From the IMG/VR virus record IMGVR_UViG_3300010354_000572, positions 1-25,694 of that record: a DNA stretch of 25,694 nt; one strand, 5' to 3'. Under the pieces are notes generated by a model, which saw only the letters and a list, made by a program, of their open reading frames with translations, was not told the DNA's origin and did no database searches. Below, one piece after another: positions 17,131 through 23,955 of this stretch (its first letter is position 1; every line of letters starts with the position of its first letter). A program made the translations under genes and the position numbers. Origin of the DNA: a virus.

Positions 17131-17929
17131 AAATTTCAATCTCCAAATTAGGATTGAAGTTTAAATTTAATCCCTGATTATTATAACCATTATAATAACC
17201 TCTTGGATTACAAATTACTCTACAATCCCCAATCAGGTAGTCAAAACTTTCGTGAGTATGACCGTGACTCCAGTATTTAATTTGAGGATTACTCAAAATC
17301 AAATCATCAAGGTCACTTACATAAGCACCATTAGCAATACCAGAATTTTTATATTTTGGATGAATTGATTGATAAGATGGTGCATGATGTGTCATTACCC
17401 AAACATTCTCATTCTTAAACTCTTCCAACTTTTCAATCAAAAACTGCTTGGACTTCTTATGAAACTTGAGAGTATCATCAGGGTTCATCTTACGATAATT
17501 TGAACCAATACGAATGATTTTATAATCATTCATACATTGAGATGCCTCCATCATTTCCAATGGGTTCTCATTACGAAAATCAGTCCAAAGAGTACAACCT
17601 AAAAAAATCGTATTATGAATTTTTACATAATCATTCTCAAGGTAATGGATTTGCTTTGGAAAATGTTTTTTTAGGGCATCAAAAGTTCCTTCATAATTGT
17701 ATCCATATGCCTCATGGTTTCCATTAATATACAGAACTTCATTAAAGTTTTCTACGCATTTTAGTAGAAAATTCTTATAAACTTTATGAAGTTTTCCATT
17801 GGTTTTGAAATGACGAGCACATAGAATATCTCCACCCAATATTAATGTGTCCCCCTCACCAATATTGGGAACTCCATTACCATCTTCACACATCTCCAAA
17901 TGAAGATCGGATACAACTGTAACTCTCAT
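17129..17929 (-). CDS. Calcineurin-like metallophosphoesterase
   Basis: 266 aa, ATG at 17927-17929. All five metal-site blocks are present in order: D8-x-H10 (SDLHLE), GGD (32-34), GNHE (70-73), the HH at 181-182 (MTHHAPS) and GHTH (223-226). The fold hydrolyses phosphate esters (nucleotides, nucleic acids or phosphoproteins) with two metal ions; the substrate cannot be told. Related phosphoesterases are common in T4-like phages. Last gene of the unit driven by module T, 4 nt behind its neighbour. Cytoplasmic, no signal peptide. Confidence 0.92.
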   Translation of the reverse strand: MRVTVVSDLHLEMCEDGNGVPNIGEGDTLILGGDILCARHFKTNGKLHKVYKNFLLKCVENFNEVLYINGNHEAYGYNYEGTFDALKKHFPKQIHYLENDYVKIHNTIFLGCTLWTDFRNENPLEMMEASQCMNDYKIIRIGSNYRKMNPDDTLKFHKKSKQFLIEKLEEFKNENVWVMTHHAPSYQSIHPKYKNSGIANGAYVSDLDDLILSNPQIKYWSHGHTHESFDYLIGDCRVICNPRGYYNGYNNQGLNLNFNPNLEIEI

Positions 17930-17933
17930 TTAA

Positions 17934-18302
17934 TTAAGACTGTTGTTTTTCAATGAAATTGTCAAGAGCATCAAGGTCACATTTAAATTCCTGTTCTTGG
18001 TTTTTATCGTGATAAAAACTCCATAGGGAATTATGAACGTCCATAAGGTTATTCACCCAAAATCCAGCAGGATAAATGCCAAGAGCATCCATAAGACCAC
18101 GATGACTACAACCTTCATTTTCTGCTTTACACATAATATAGCAGATTGCCTCTACCATATCAAGTTTATCTTCTTCAGAAAGCATAAAATACTTTCCTAC
18201 AGCACGTTGTTGTGATTTTTTATTTTCTTCTTGTAATTTCTTAAAAGTATCAGAATCCCACCACTCTTGTAGTGCTTTTCCAAATTCGTTTGGTTCAGTC
18301 AT
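17934..18302 (-). CDS. Conserved phage protein with YPAGFWV motif, 122 aa
   Basis: ATG at 18300-18302 behind GAGGAAA, overlapping the upstream stop. FMLSEEDKLDMVEAICYIMC (39-58), ENEGCSHRGLMDALGIYPAG then FWVNNLMDVHNSLW (62-95). This set is familiar from T4-like cyanophages; helical, unknown function. Confidence 0.85.
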   Translation of the reverse strand: MTEPNEFGKALQEWWDSDTFKKLQEENKKSQQRAVGKYFMLSEEDKLDMVEAICYIMCKAENEGCSHRGLMDALGIYPAGFWVNNLMDVHNSLWSFYHDKNQEQEFKCDLDALDNFIEKQQS

Positions 18303-18495
18303 TTTCCTCTTTAATAATCAGTGTGTAGTTTTTTTTCTTAAATTTACAGCGGTCAATATATTTCTTTGCGTGTTCCTCACATTGAAAATAACAAGTTTTA
18401 GTATCTTTTAAATCTTTTCCATCTTTATGAATTACTTTGACTGGAAACCCAGAATGAGGAAATTCATTTTCGTCTGTTTTCTTTTTCATTATCAA
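18295..18495 (-). CDS. Small basic protein, 66 aa
   Basis: ATG at 18493-18495 overlaps the upstream TGA (or Met3). Lys-rich: MKKKTDENEFPHSGFPVKVI, CYFQCEEHAKKYIDRCKFKK. Three Cys and a His (C-x3-C...H) may bind a metal. The end, NYTLIIKEE, is a strand. Function unknown. Confidence 0.75.
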   Translation of the reverse strand: MIMKKKTDENEFPHSGFPVKVIHKDGKDLKDTKTCYFQCEEHAKKYIDRCKFKKKNYTLIIKEEND

Positions 18496-18677
18496 TCCAA
18501 TGTGTGTTGTTCTTGTTCTACTTTTTCAAGATAGTGATAAATTGTTTCATTGCTATATGAAAACTCTTCAAACCGATTTGCATTTTTATCTTTTAGAGAG
18601 TTTAACATATTAATCCAATCATAATATGAATTGATGACTGAACCATAATGTATATCATTCATAGTATTATACCTCAT
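18492..18677 (-). CDS. Small protein, 61 aa
   Basis: The start is taken at ATG 18675-18677 because it overlaps the previous TAA (TAATG). An internal Met (MNDIHYGSVINSYYDWINML) is an alternative start. Aromatic-rich helices (YSNETIYHYLEKVEQEQ). Unknown. Confidence 0.7.
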   Translation of the reverse strand: MRYNTMNDIHYGSVINSYYDWINMLNSLKDKNANRFEEFSYSNETIYHYLEKVEQEQHTLD

Positions 18678-19024
18678 TATTTTTTGTAAAGATACCCAGA
18701 TGCCCAATCTGCGTTCTCAAGCAACCATTCCCTATCTTTAATCAGAAGAAGATTATAACGCTCTCCTTTTGCTGGTGACTTCCAAGAAGCAGACTTCAAC
18801 ACAGAACCACTCTTACGGTCAATGAAGCAATGAACCGAACGGGAACCACGAGCATCCATAATAACCTTGAAATACTTACGACCACTCTCAATGATGAAGT
18901 CATAACCCTCCGGAGCATCGTCACGAAGGGCGTCACACAGCATTAGAGCATACTTGCGGACATTCAGTTCAATAGTGTTCCGAGCGTCCTGCTGGGCAAC
19001 GTAGTCGGCAAAGGTGGTCGTCAT
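18677..19024 (-). CDS. Conserved marine-phage protein, 115 aa
   Basis: ATG at 19022-19024, right after module T. Residues 45-95 carry the recognisable core: ESGRKYFKVIMDARGSRSVH, CFIDRKSGSVLKSASWKSPA then KGERYNLLL. This core recurs in many marine phages (cyanophages, pelagiphages) with no assigned role. The C-terminal extension (WLLENADWASGYLYKK) is extra relative to what I remember. Confidence 0.85.
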   Translation of the reverse strand: MTTTFADYVAQQDARNTIELNVRKYALMLCDALRDDAPEGYDFIIESGRKYFKVIMDARGSRSVHCFIDRKSGSVLKSASWKSPAKGERYNLLLIKDREWLLENADWASGYLYKK

Positions 19025-19044
19025 TGGTTTTGTTGTGTATGAGA

Positions 19045-19392
19045 TTAGTATAGGGCAGAAATCAGAGCATTGGTCTGGGGCTGTGCCACTTTCTTAACTG
19101 TCTTAACAGTTTTGATTTTTGTTACACTTACACAATCAGCACCCTTTGGTGGTGGCATCGCAGAATATGATGTTACATAATTAGCAGGTTTTCCTGGTTT
19201 CTTAGAATTAATTGGGGAATAAATTGTCATATCTTTTTTACGAACAAAACCCCAGATGGTTTTAACTTCTTTTGTTTTGTAATTAAAAGAACCATTGTAT
19301 TTCAACCATACAGCATGATATTGGTTATCCCAATCACGCTGTATGACATATGAATAACCTTCAGGTGCTTTTGGAAGAAAGATTGAACTCAT
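19045..19392 (-). CDS. Conserved cyanophage protein whose end covers module T, 115 aa
   Basis: ATG at 19390-19392, overlapping the stop of the gene before. APEGYSYVIQRDWDNQYHAV (9-28), TKEVKTIWGFVRKKDMTIYS, INSKKPGK...TSYSAMPPP follow a family I recall from cyanophages (IWGFY-K..YxPxNSKKxGxxV...TxYSAM). After about residue 90 the frame runs through module T, giving the low-complexity KTVKTVKKVAQPQT end. Function unknown. Confidence 0.8.
   Translation of the reverse strand: MSSIFLPKAPEGYSYVIQRDWDNQYHAVWLKYNGSFNYKTKEVKTIWGFVRKKDMTIYSPINSKKPGKPANYVTSYSAMPPPKGADCVSVTKIKTVKTVKKVAQPQTNALISALY
19047..19105 (-). promoter_or_regulatory. Promoter-terminator module T
   Basis: Right half TGGCACA (19082-19088), left GACA (19099-19105), weak spacer stem CAGA/TCTG, -10 TATACT at 19047-19052, spacing 29. 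It is embedded in the C-terminal codons of 19045-19392. Confidence 0.7.
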
Positions 19393-19532
19393 TTGATTTC
19401 AGAGTATTTGATTTTTTCAAATTCATCTTCATCAGGAATATTGTAAATCAATTGATAATAGTCCTCATAATCAACACCCAAATAGGATGCAAAATCTTCG
19501 TGATCATCGTGGAATTTACAAGTGTCAATCAT
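19389..19532 (-). CDS. Small acidic protein, 47 aa
   Basis: ATG at 19530-19532 behind a strong AGGAGG six bases away; TGA overlaps the next ATG. The product MIDTCKFHDDHEDFASYLGV then DYEDYYQLIYNIPDEDEFEK is acidic and aromatic. Good initiation signals and coupling support it. Function unknown. Confidence 0.7.
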   Translation of the reverse strand: MIDTCKFHDDHEDFASYLGVDYEDYYQLIYNIPDEDEFEKIKYSEIK

Positions 19533-19555
19533 TGTTCCTCCTGTATTTGAAAGTA

Positions 19556-19615
19556 ATCATAGCATGAAAAAGGCACAATGAGAACCTTCACTGTGCCAGT
19601 TTTTGAATTGTCATT
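19556..19615 (-). promoter_or_regulatory. Promoter-terminator module U with intrinsic terminator
   Basis: Right half TGGCACA (19592-19598), left TGACA (19609-19615). The spacer pairs GGCACA with TGTGCC and is followed by TTTTT, a textbook terminator; extended -10 TGCTATGAT with hexamer at 19556-19561, spacing 30. Confidence 0.85.
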
Positions 19616-19808
19616 TTACGATTTTCCAGTTTGGATCATTGATTTTATCTACCCAAAAGAAATATTGTTTATTTAGAGAGGCAAGAAACATTTTTTGATT
19701 GGTTTCTTGTTCTACATGACATCCATGAAACTTATCCATCAAATTATGAAACCTATTTTTTGCTTTAGAAGAAATCGGTTCAACATTTACCATTTGACGT
19801 TTCATCAA
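19611..19808 (-). CDS. Conserved marine-phage protein, 65 aa
   Basis: ATG at 19806-19808 (or the next codon). MVNVEPISSKAKNRFHNLMD (6-25), VEQETNQKMFLASLNKQYFF then WVDKINDPNWKIVK. The pattern SxKAKNRxxNxM...CxVEQ...FLxSxNxxYxFWVxxxNDxNW recurs in marine phages; function unknown. The stop is at the left arm of module U. Confidence 0.85.
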   Translation of the reverse strand: MMKRQMVNVEPISSKAKNRFHNLMDKFHGCHVEQETNQKMFLASLNKQYFFWVDKINDPNWKIVK

Positions 19809-19809
19809 T

Positions 19810-20253
19810 TTACCTCAACAAGGGAGCAGAAGGAATTTCAACAACTTTGGGAAGTTTGGACTTATCAAATTGATGAGTATCATAACATACCCATTCTCCA
19901 TTACGAAATACATAAGCATACTCTTCTACATTATCGGGATGTAGATATTCTGCCAAATCAGCATCATGACGAGGAGGGAACTGATCGCCACGCTGAGAGT
20001 AGTATTGAGGACCGTATTCTTTTACTTTATTGGAATAGGAACCACCAAATTCATTAGGACGATTAACCCAACGTTCATCACTCCAGCAAGAACTCATATC
20101 ACCACCATCAATCAGTTCGGCGGCAAGTTCTTTGCTATTGTAATGTGTTTTTAGAATACGACCCAACCATTCTGGATATCCATCCCAATGATGATAAGAG
20201 GAAAGTATAGACCCATCAGAGAGTTCAATTCCAATTCTACTTCTGGTTGCCAT
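19810..20253 (-). CDS. Conserved phage protein, MATRSRIGIEL family, 147 aa
   Basis: ATG at 20251-20253. The N-terminus MATRSRIGIELSDGSILSSY then HHWDGYPEWLGRIL (1-34) is highly conserved in phages of many hosts; then ELIDGGDMSSCWSD and an aromatic C-terminal part (EYAYVFRNGEWVCYDTHQFD). His/Trp/Asp conservation in HHWDGYP suggests a binding or catalytic site, but no function is known to me. First gene behind module V. Confidence 0.85.
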   Translation of the reverse strand: MATRSRIGIELSDGSILSSYHHWDGYPEWLGRILKTHYNSKELAAELIDGGDMSSCWSDERWVNRPNEFGGSYSNKVKEYGPQYYSQRGDQFPPRHDADLAEYLHPDNVEEYAYVFRNGEWVCYDTHQFDKSKLPKVVEIPSAPLLR

Positions 20254-20275
20254 GTGTTTGATTGATTACCTTTGT

Positions 20276-20334
20276 ATTATAAGGCATTCATGAGGGGATT
20301 GGGGGGGTCTTGTGCCAGTTTAACATGTGGCATA
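20276..20334 (-). promoter_or_regulatory. Promoter-terminator module V
   Basis: TGCCA-N10-TGGCA core with right half TGGCACA (20311-20317) and left half at 20328-20334, a C-rich spacer without a clear stem, -10 TATAAT at 20276-20281, spacing 29. The stop of the methyltransferase gene is near the left arm. Confidence 0.7.
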
Positions 20335-20850
20335 AGGCACATATAGGGTTCCATATTTTTTAAAATGTTTATTAAACAAATCTAATCTGTTACCAAGATA
20401 TACAATAGCAGATTGAAATGGTGCTGCATTTCCATCTGGCTTATTTCCAAATTTTAATCTTTTATTAACTGCAATCCATGGATAATTACTTACCGATTTC
20501 CACCATTTAGTTGAAACATCAAGTTTAATGAGTAAAATTAATTCTTTAGCATTTCCACATTCATATTGATGCACCGCATATGGAATCCAACACTTACTGT
20601 CACTGTAAGGATGATTCATAAACACGGAATTAGCAACCCAATCATGTGCCAATCCGTTTGTTTTTTCTGTATAAACTTTCTCGGCTGGAACATTTTGTTC
20701 TTCTTTATCTTCACTATTTGAACAAGGATCTAAATCAACGGGTCCATCAAAAAATTTTATAATATCACCAACAAAATCTACTGGAGTATTCCAACAATCA
20801 TGACGTGTTCCTGTTGATGCTGTAAGAGCCTTGAGTGCATTTGATGCCAT
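20320..20850 (-). CDS. Phage DNA N6-adenine methyltransferase (Dam family)
   Basis: 176 aa, ATG at 20848-20850. The phage Dam layout is clear: CWNTPVDF (19-26), VDLDPCSN (38-45, the SAM-binding acidic block), AHDWVANSVFMNHPYSDSKC then WIPYA (68-92), and RLKFGNKPDGNAAPFQSAIV for the strand near the end. The catalytic tetrad reads N-H-P-Y (79-82) rather than N-P-P-Y, an unusual second residue. Members methylate adenine in duplex DNA, often to protect phage DNA from host restriction. Preceded by its own TATAAT element. Confidence 0.85.
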   Translation of the reverse strand: MASNALKALTASTGTRHDCWNTPVDFVGDIIKFFDGPVDLDPCSNSEDKEEQNVPAEKVYTEKTNGLAHDWVANSVFMNHPYSDSKCWIPYAVHQYECGNAKELILLIKLDVSTKWWKSVSNYPWIAVNKRLKFGNKPDGNAAPFQSAIVYLGNRLDLFNKHFKKYGTLYVPYATC

Positions 20851-20873
20851 TTTAATTCGTTTGAGTATTTTTA

Positions 20874-20885
20874 ATTATAACACCA
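20874..20885 (-). promoter_or_regulatory. Extended -10 promoter of the methyltransferase gene
   Basis: GGTGTTATAAT on the minus strand matches an extended -10 (TGnTATAAT) about 25 bp before the start of the methyltransferase gene. The standard dyad is not present at 29-30 bp, so this is a different promoter type. Confidence 0.5.
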
Positions 20886-20922
20886 TTTAAATGTTATTGA
20901 GAAATTATTGAACCGTCTATTT

Positions 20923-21147
20923 CTAATTCCTCCTCATACAATCTAAAGGATTATGAAGTTTTTCTTTTGTATTGCATCCTTTATATGTATTTACAGGTGA
21001 TGACATAAAAATATCAATCATGGGAGGAATTAAAAAATAAAGGGCACCAATACCAATTCCAGTAAATACACCAATCCAGTAGTGCTTGTTAATTTGATTA
21101 ATCCAGTAGTGCTTGTTAATTTGATTTATAAATTTGTCTCTATACAT
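20923..21147 (-). CDS. One-helix membrane protein with a tandem duplication, 74 aa
   Basis: ATG at 21145-21147. The N-terminus contains INQINKHYW twice, produced by an exact 27-bp duplication. A helix (IGVFTGIGIGALYFLIPPMI, about 25-44) follows, then NTYKGCN with a pair of Cys (KGC...LDCMRRN). The TYKGC...LDC ending is shared with the preceding gene's product, so the two are paralogues. Function unknown. Confidence 0.7.
   Translation of the reverse strand: MYRDKFINQINKHYWINQINKHYWIGVFTGIGIGALYFLIPPMIDIFMSSPVNTYKGCNTKEKLHNPLDCMRRN
21073..21126. repeat. Exact 27-bp tandem duplication
   Basis: Copies at 21073-21099 and 21100-21126, in frame, adding nine residues to the membrane protein. Recent, since there is no difference between copies. 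Confidence 0.95.
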
Positions 21148-21148
21148 T

Positions 21149-21373
21149 TTACTTTGAAGAACAATCTAGAAAATACTTATATTCAGCAAGCATACTATTT
21201 GTCCAACTAACAACATCACAACCTTTATAAGTATCTACCACTTCAAAGTTTGTAGATGGTTTTGGTGGTTCTTGTGATGGTTTCAAACCAAGGATATGAA
21301 CTGCAAGTGCTATAGAAAATGATCCAAGCATTACACCCAAAAGAAAAATACGACCTTTATCAAGATGTTCCAT
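21149..21373 (-). CDS. One-helix membrane protein, 74 aa
   Basis: The start is taken at ATG 21371-21373, five bases after the upstream stop; a longer in-frame start would overlap the previous gene by 53 nt. GRIFLLGVMLGSFSIALAVH (about 7-26) is the helix; KPSQEPPKPS a linker; VVDTYKGCDVVSWTNSMLAE then YKYFLDCSSK the conserved end with two Cys. Related to 20923-21147. Function unknown. Confidence 0.75.
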   Translation of the reverse strand: MEHLDKGRIFLLGVMLGSFSIALAVHILGLKPSQEPPKPSTNFEVVDTYKGCDVVSWTNSMLAEYKYFLDCSSK

Positions 21374-21377
21374 AAGT

Positions 21378-21683
21378 TTAAGAAAAATTGTAATGAACTT
21401 CAGTATAAAACTCTTTATAGCATTTTGCATTGGAGAATTTCATCATCACAGGAGGAATGTAATAAGCACATTCAGTGAAGAAATCTTCCTTACTGAGGAA
21501 TCTTAGACCACCATACATTCTCATAAAAGTACAATAACGACCACCTTTGACTTTTCCAGTCACCAGATTTTCACTCAATACTGGATGAGAGCAAGTATCA
21601 CCACCGTCACCAGAACCAGTAAGATGGTCAAACCAAGATTTCTTATACCACTTACAATCTTTACAGAGTTTGAGGTCAGTCAT
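21378..21683 (-). CDS. Zinc-site protein with shared C-terminal module, 101 aa
   Basis: ATG at 21681-21683. The N-terminal half is a small Cys-rich domain: CKDCKWYKKSWF (7-18), CSHPVLSENLVTGKVKGGRY then C (31-51), a layout common in phage CxxCKWY proteins. The last 43 residues, from GLRFLSKEDF to HYNFS, match the end of the unrelated 24038-24604 protein at 37 of 43 positions. It reads like a fusion of a zinc domain to a mobile tail. Function unknown. Confidence 0.8.
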   Translation of the reverse strand: MTDLKLCKDCKWYKKSWFDHLTGSGDGGDTCSHPVLSENLVTGKVKGGRYCTFMRMYGGLRFLSKEDFFTECAYYIPPVMMKFSNAKCYKEFYTEVHYNFS

Positions 21684-21976
21684 TTCAAAACCTCATCAAC
21701 ATCAACCGCATCATAATCATCAATGCAAAGTTTAAACCTTACAAAATCAGTAAAGTCCATAGCATCACATTCATAAACACAATGTCCACCATTATTATCA
21801 CTTTGAGTATAATTGGAGAAGTAATCATCAATTACTACCATAATAGCAAGAGCACGAGATTGGTCGTGTTCTGTGATGGTCTTATGGGGGTGTGCAACAA
21901 TCTTTGTGATACATTCAAATAGTTCTTCACGAGTGTATGAGAATGCCTTTGCTTCCTCATTTAGTTTGTACGTCAT
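21680..21976 (-). CDS. Acidic helical protein, 98 aa
   Basis: ATG at 21974-21976, overlapping the upstream gene by 20 nt; TGA overlaps the next ATG. YTREELFECITKIVAHPHKT (14-33), ALAIMVVIDDYFSNYTQSD, CDAMDFTDFVRFKLCIDDYD. Unrecognised. In the operon from module W. Confidence 0.75.
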   Translation of the reverse strand: MTYKLNEEAKAFSYTREELFECITKIVAHPHKTITEHDQSRALAIMVVIDDYFSNYTQSDNNGGHCVYECDAMDFTDFVRFKLCIDDYDAVDVDEVLK

Positions 21977-22163
21977 TCACCCATTCCTCATAACGTGTGT
22001 TAATCTTACCATCATTGGTAAAAATATTCAAGTGCCCTGTGTTACCATTCTCAAAATAGAATGCCATCCACACATGTTCACCTTCATCCATCACCTCATA
22101 ATGAAATGATTTGATGTTGTCAAGCAGAAACTCATCTGGGTTATAAAGCTCTTTGTCTGTCAT
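21957..22163 (-). CDS. Small acidic protein, 68 aa
   Basis: ATG at 22161-22163. FLLDNIKSFHYEVMDEGEHV (13-32), then WMAFYFENGNTGHLNIFTND: an antiparallel-sheet-like pattern. Its start overlaps the stop of the broken gene upstream (ATGA), which supports that gene's original frame. Function unknown. Confidence 0.8.
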   Translation of the reverse strand: MTDKELYNPDEFLLDNIKSFHYEVMDEGEHVWMAFYFENGNTGHLNIFTNDGKINTRYEEWVNDVQTK

Positions 22164-22464
22164 TGGTATCTCCTAAAGATCTTGAATGTGATCAGATCAC
22201 CTTCATACGCAGAAAGGTATTCTGGTGAAAAATCAGGTTGACCATAATAAAGTGGGTTCATAGGTGGCAAATACTTTTGGTTTGATTCAATTTTACGATC
22301 CTGACAGATTGCCCTTCCTGTTTTAAGATCTTCTAGAAGAAATCTTCTAGAAGAAGTTTAAGATTGTGAATTGCTATCCTGTTTTCTTGAGGATAGGATG
22401 GTTTTGGTTTTTTTACTTTTTGATTGTAGATTTCGTCGTATTTTTGAAGGAGTGGGTTAGTCAT
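22160..22464 (-). pseudogene. Frameshifted gene broken by a 14-bp tandem duplication
   Basis: ATG at 22462-22464 opens MTNPLLQKYDEIYNQKVKKP... and meets TAG at 22333-22335 after 43 codons. An exact 14-bp tandem duplication (22328-22341 and 22342-22355) causes this. Removing one copy restores a 96-residue frame that continues LLEDLKTGRAICQDRKIESN, later MNPLYYGQPDFSPEYLSAYE and ends in TGA overlapping the next ATG, as in every other junction of the operon. The C-terminal part is protein-like (PLYYGQPDFSPEYLSAYEGD). Function unknown. A sequencing error is less likely than a real slip because the unit is exact, but cannot be excluded. Confidence 0.8.
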
Positions 22465-22685
22465 TTCAGTTCCTCAAAAGTAAATTTCATTCCATCATCA
22501 TCAATCGTGGTGTTGATATAATCCTTATATTCACCAAAATCCTTATAAGAACCAAACTTACTATAAATCATTTTTTCAACAAAATGCTCATACATTCGTT
22601 CAGTTTCTTGAAAATCTCCATCACACCACTCCTTAAACATTTCAGGAGTCAACGTGAGTTCGGCAGTGATTTTTACTGGTTTCAT
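22461..22685 (-). CDS. Small protein, 74 aa
   Basis: The start is taken at ATG 22683-22685; the longer frame covers the gene before. MKPVKITAELTLTPEMFKEW (1-20), CDGDFQETERMYEHFVEKMI, DDDGMKFTFEELK. Strand-helix pattern, acidic. Function unknown. Its TGA overlaps the start of the broken gene. Confidence 0.8.
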   Translation of the reverse strand: MKPVKITAELTLTPEMFKEWCDGDFQETERMYEHFVEKMIYSKFGSYKDFGEYKDYINTTIDDDGMKFTFEELK

Positions 22686-22686
22686 T

Positions 22687-22878
22687 TCAGTTGTCCTCTT
22701 GGTTACGGAATACTTTAGCAAACTCTTCTGCTGCCTCAAAGGCAAACTGTGCTGCCATGTTGAATACTTCTTGTCGTTCCTCTTCTGTGATAGTATTCAT
22801 ATCAGTTACGGTCTTCAACCACTCAGTATAAAGAGTTTGACCCAAATCAACAAATCGTTTTTGAGAGAAGTCAGTCAT
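22687..22878 (-). CDS. Small helical protein, 63 aa
   Basis: The start is set at ATG 22876-22878, with GAGGAA five bases before it. MTDFSQKRFVDLGQTLYTEW (1-20), TEEERQEVFNMAAQFAFEAA then EEFAKVFRNQEDN: helical, acidic at the end. Unrecognised. Confidence 0.75.
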   Translation of the reverse strand: MTDFSQKRFVDLGQTLYTEWLKTVTDMNTITEEERQEVFNMAAQFAFEAAEEFAKVFRNQEDN

Positions 22879-22879
22879 T

Positions 22880-23101
22880 TCAGTTCCTCTTGAAGAGTTT
22901 GTAGATTGCATCAGCAAGTGCGAGTGCTTCTTCATTATTCATACAAATGTGTTGAACTCGTTTATCTCCAGTATCCTTGATAAACTCCCAATAGGAAATG
23001 GTGCAACCTTCACATCCCACATCAAGGTGAATGTCTTCTACAGTGTACCAAAAATCTGAATGCTCTTGAATACGAACTTGGTTGGTGATTTCAATGGTCA
23101 T
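22880..23101 (-). CDS. Small protein with a Cys pair, 73 aa
   Basis: ATG at 23099-23101. DFWYTVEDIHLDVGCEGCTI (16-35) has a C-x2-C pair, then SYWEFIKDTGDKRVQHICMN and an Ala-rich helix (EEALALADAIYKLF). A beta-sheet followed by a helix. First gene behind module W. Unknown. Confidence 0.8.
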   Translation of the reverse strand: MTIEITNQVRIQEHSDFWYTVEDIHLDVGCEGCTISYWEFIKDTGDKRVQHICMNNEEALALADAIYKLFKRN

Positions 23102-23130
23102 TTGGAAGAACCTCCCTTGTGTATGTAAGT

Positions 23131-23189
23131 ATTATAGACCAAAAAGGACACCCGAAGGTGCCCCTTGTGACAGTTTGAGAAGTGTCCTT
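23131..23189 (-). promoter_or_regulatory. Promoter-terminator module W with intrinsic terminator
   Basis: Right half TGTCACA (23166-23172), left GACA (23183-23189). The spacer GGCACC-TTCG-GGTGTCC followed by TTTTT is a tetraloop terminator; -10 TATAAT at 23131-23136, spacing 29. A strong GGGAGG site precedes the next ATG. Confidence 0.85.
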
Positions 23190-23946
23190 ATGATATACGT
23201 CTTCTATTATTTTTAGATGTATCTATTCCTCTTCCTTTTTGATATGAAACTATACCACCAGCAGTAGATACATAACCAGTTTCGCAACATTCCCATCGTT
23301 GAGAATTTGTTATTTGAATTGTTTTTTTGGCAGTTTTACTCCTTTCTTCAAAAGTAAGTGAATATAAACCAGCACCAAGTTCTTTACTTCTTTTAGCACC
23401 TTTCAATCTTGCTTCTTGTTTTTCTTCTTCGGTCATACCAAAAATACCTTTTTTCAATCTTTTACAATCTTCTGCAACTTTTTTAGCACCTTTACTTCTT
23501 GCTTTTCTTTTTTCTTCTTCACTCATACCGAACAAACCAATACCAAGTTTTTTTACTTTATTCCCACCTTTCTTCCCATTTTCCTTCAGTTGTTCGGATG
23601 TGAGTGAATAAACTCCTACACAAAGTTCTTTTGCTTTTTTACCACCAAAAGAACCATCAGTAAAGTAAAACTTTGTAGAAGTTTGATATGCTTTATTAGC
23701 AAAGTGTGGATTTTCTACTACCTTATAATGTTCCTGTAAAATGATTTCGTCGGCATATGCTTCTGCTCTCGTAGAGTAGTCACTTTTGAGTATTATTTTT
23801 TGAGTTGGTTTGAATGTTTTATCTCTTGAAGAACCCAGATACTTTGTATCTTCTTCTGGGGGACACTTACATCCTCTACTACCAATATAACCTCTACCCC
23901 ATTCTTCATAAGAATAATAGGTATAGTAATACCTTGTTTGTTTCAT
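23188..23946 (-). CDS. GIY-YIG homing endonuclease with NUMOD repeats
   Basis: 252 aa, ATG at 23944-23946. The GIY-YIG catalytic domain is at residues 5-90: YYYTYYSYEEWGRGYIGSRG (6-25), YLGSS (36-40), and a catalytic-type Glu in ILQEHYKVVENP. Next come four related repeats (residues about 110-210) of the form G-hh-S/GM-S/T-EEExxxARxKGAK, NUMOD-like DNA-binding units, and a terminal W-C-ETGYVSTAGGIVSYQKGRG helix-turn-helix-type motif. Such genes copy themselves into alleles lacking them. It has a T4-late promoter and a hairpin leader of its own, so it is expressed apart from its neighbours. Confidence 0.93.
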   Translation of the reverse strand: MKQTRYYYTYYSYEEWGRGYIGSRGCKCPPEEDTKYLGSSRDKTFKPTQKIILKSDYSTRAEAYADEIILQEHYKVVENPHFANKAYQTSTKFYFTDGSFGGKKAKELCVGVYSLTSEQLKENGKKGGNKVKKLGIGLFGMSEEEKRKARSKGAKKVAEDCKRLKKGIFGMTEEEKQEARLKGAKRSKELGAGLYSLTFEERSKTAKKTIQITNSQRWECCETGYVSTAGGIVSYQKGRGIDTSKNNRRRIS

Positions 23947-23955
23947 AGTTCTACT

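Noticed and set aside
19695-20057. 120-residue plus-strand frame
   Set aside because: His/Ile-rich shadow of two well-supported minus-strand genes.
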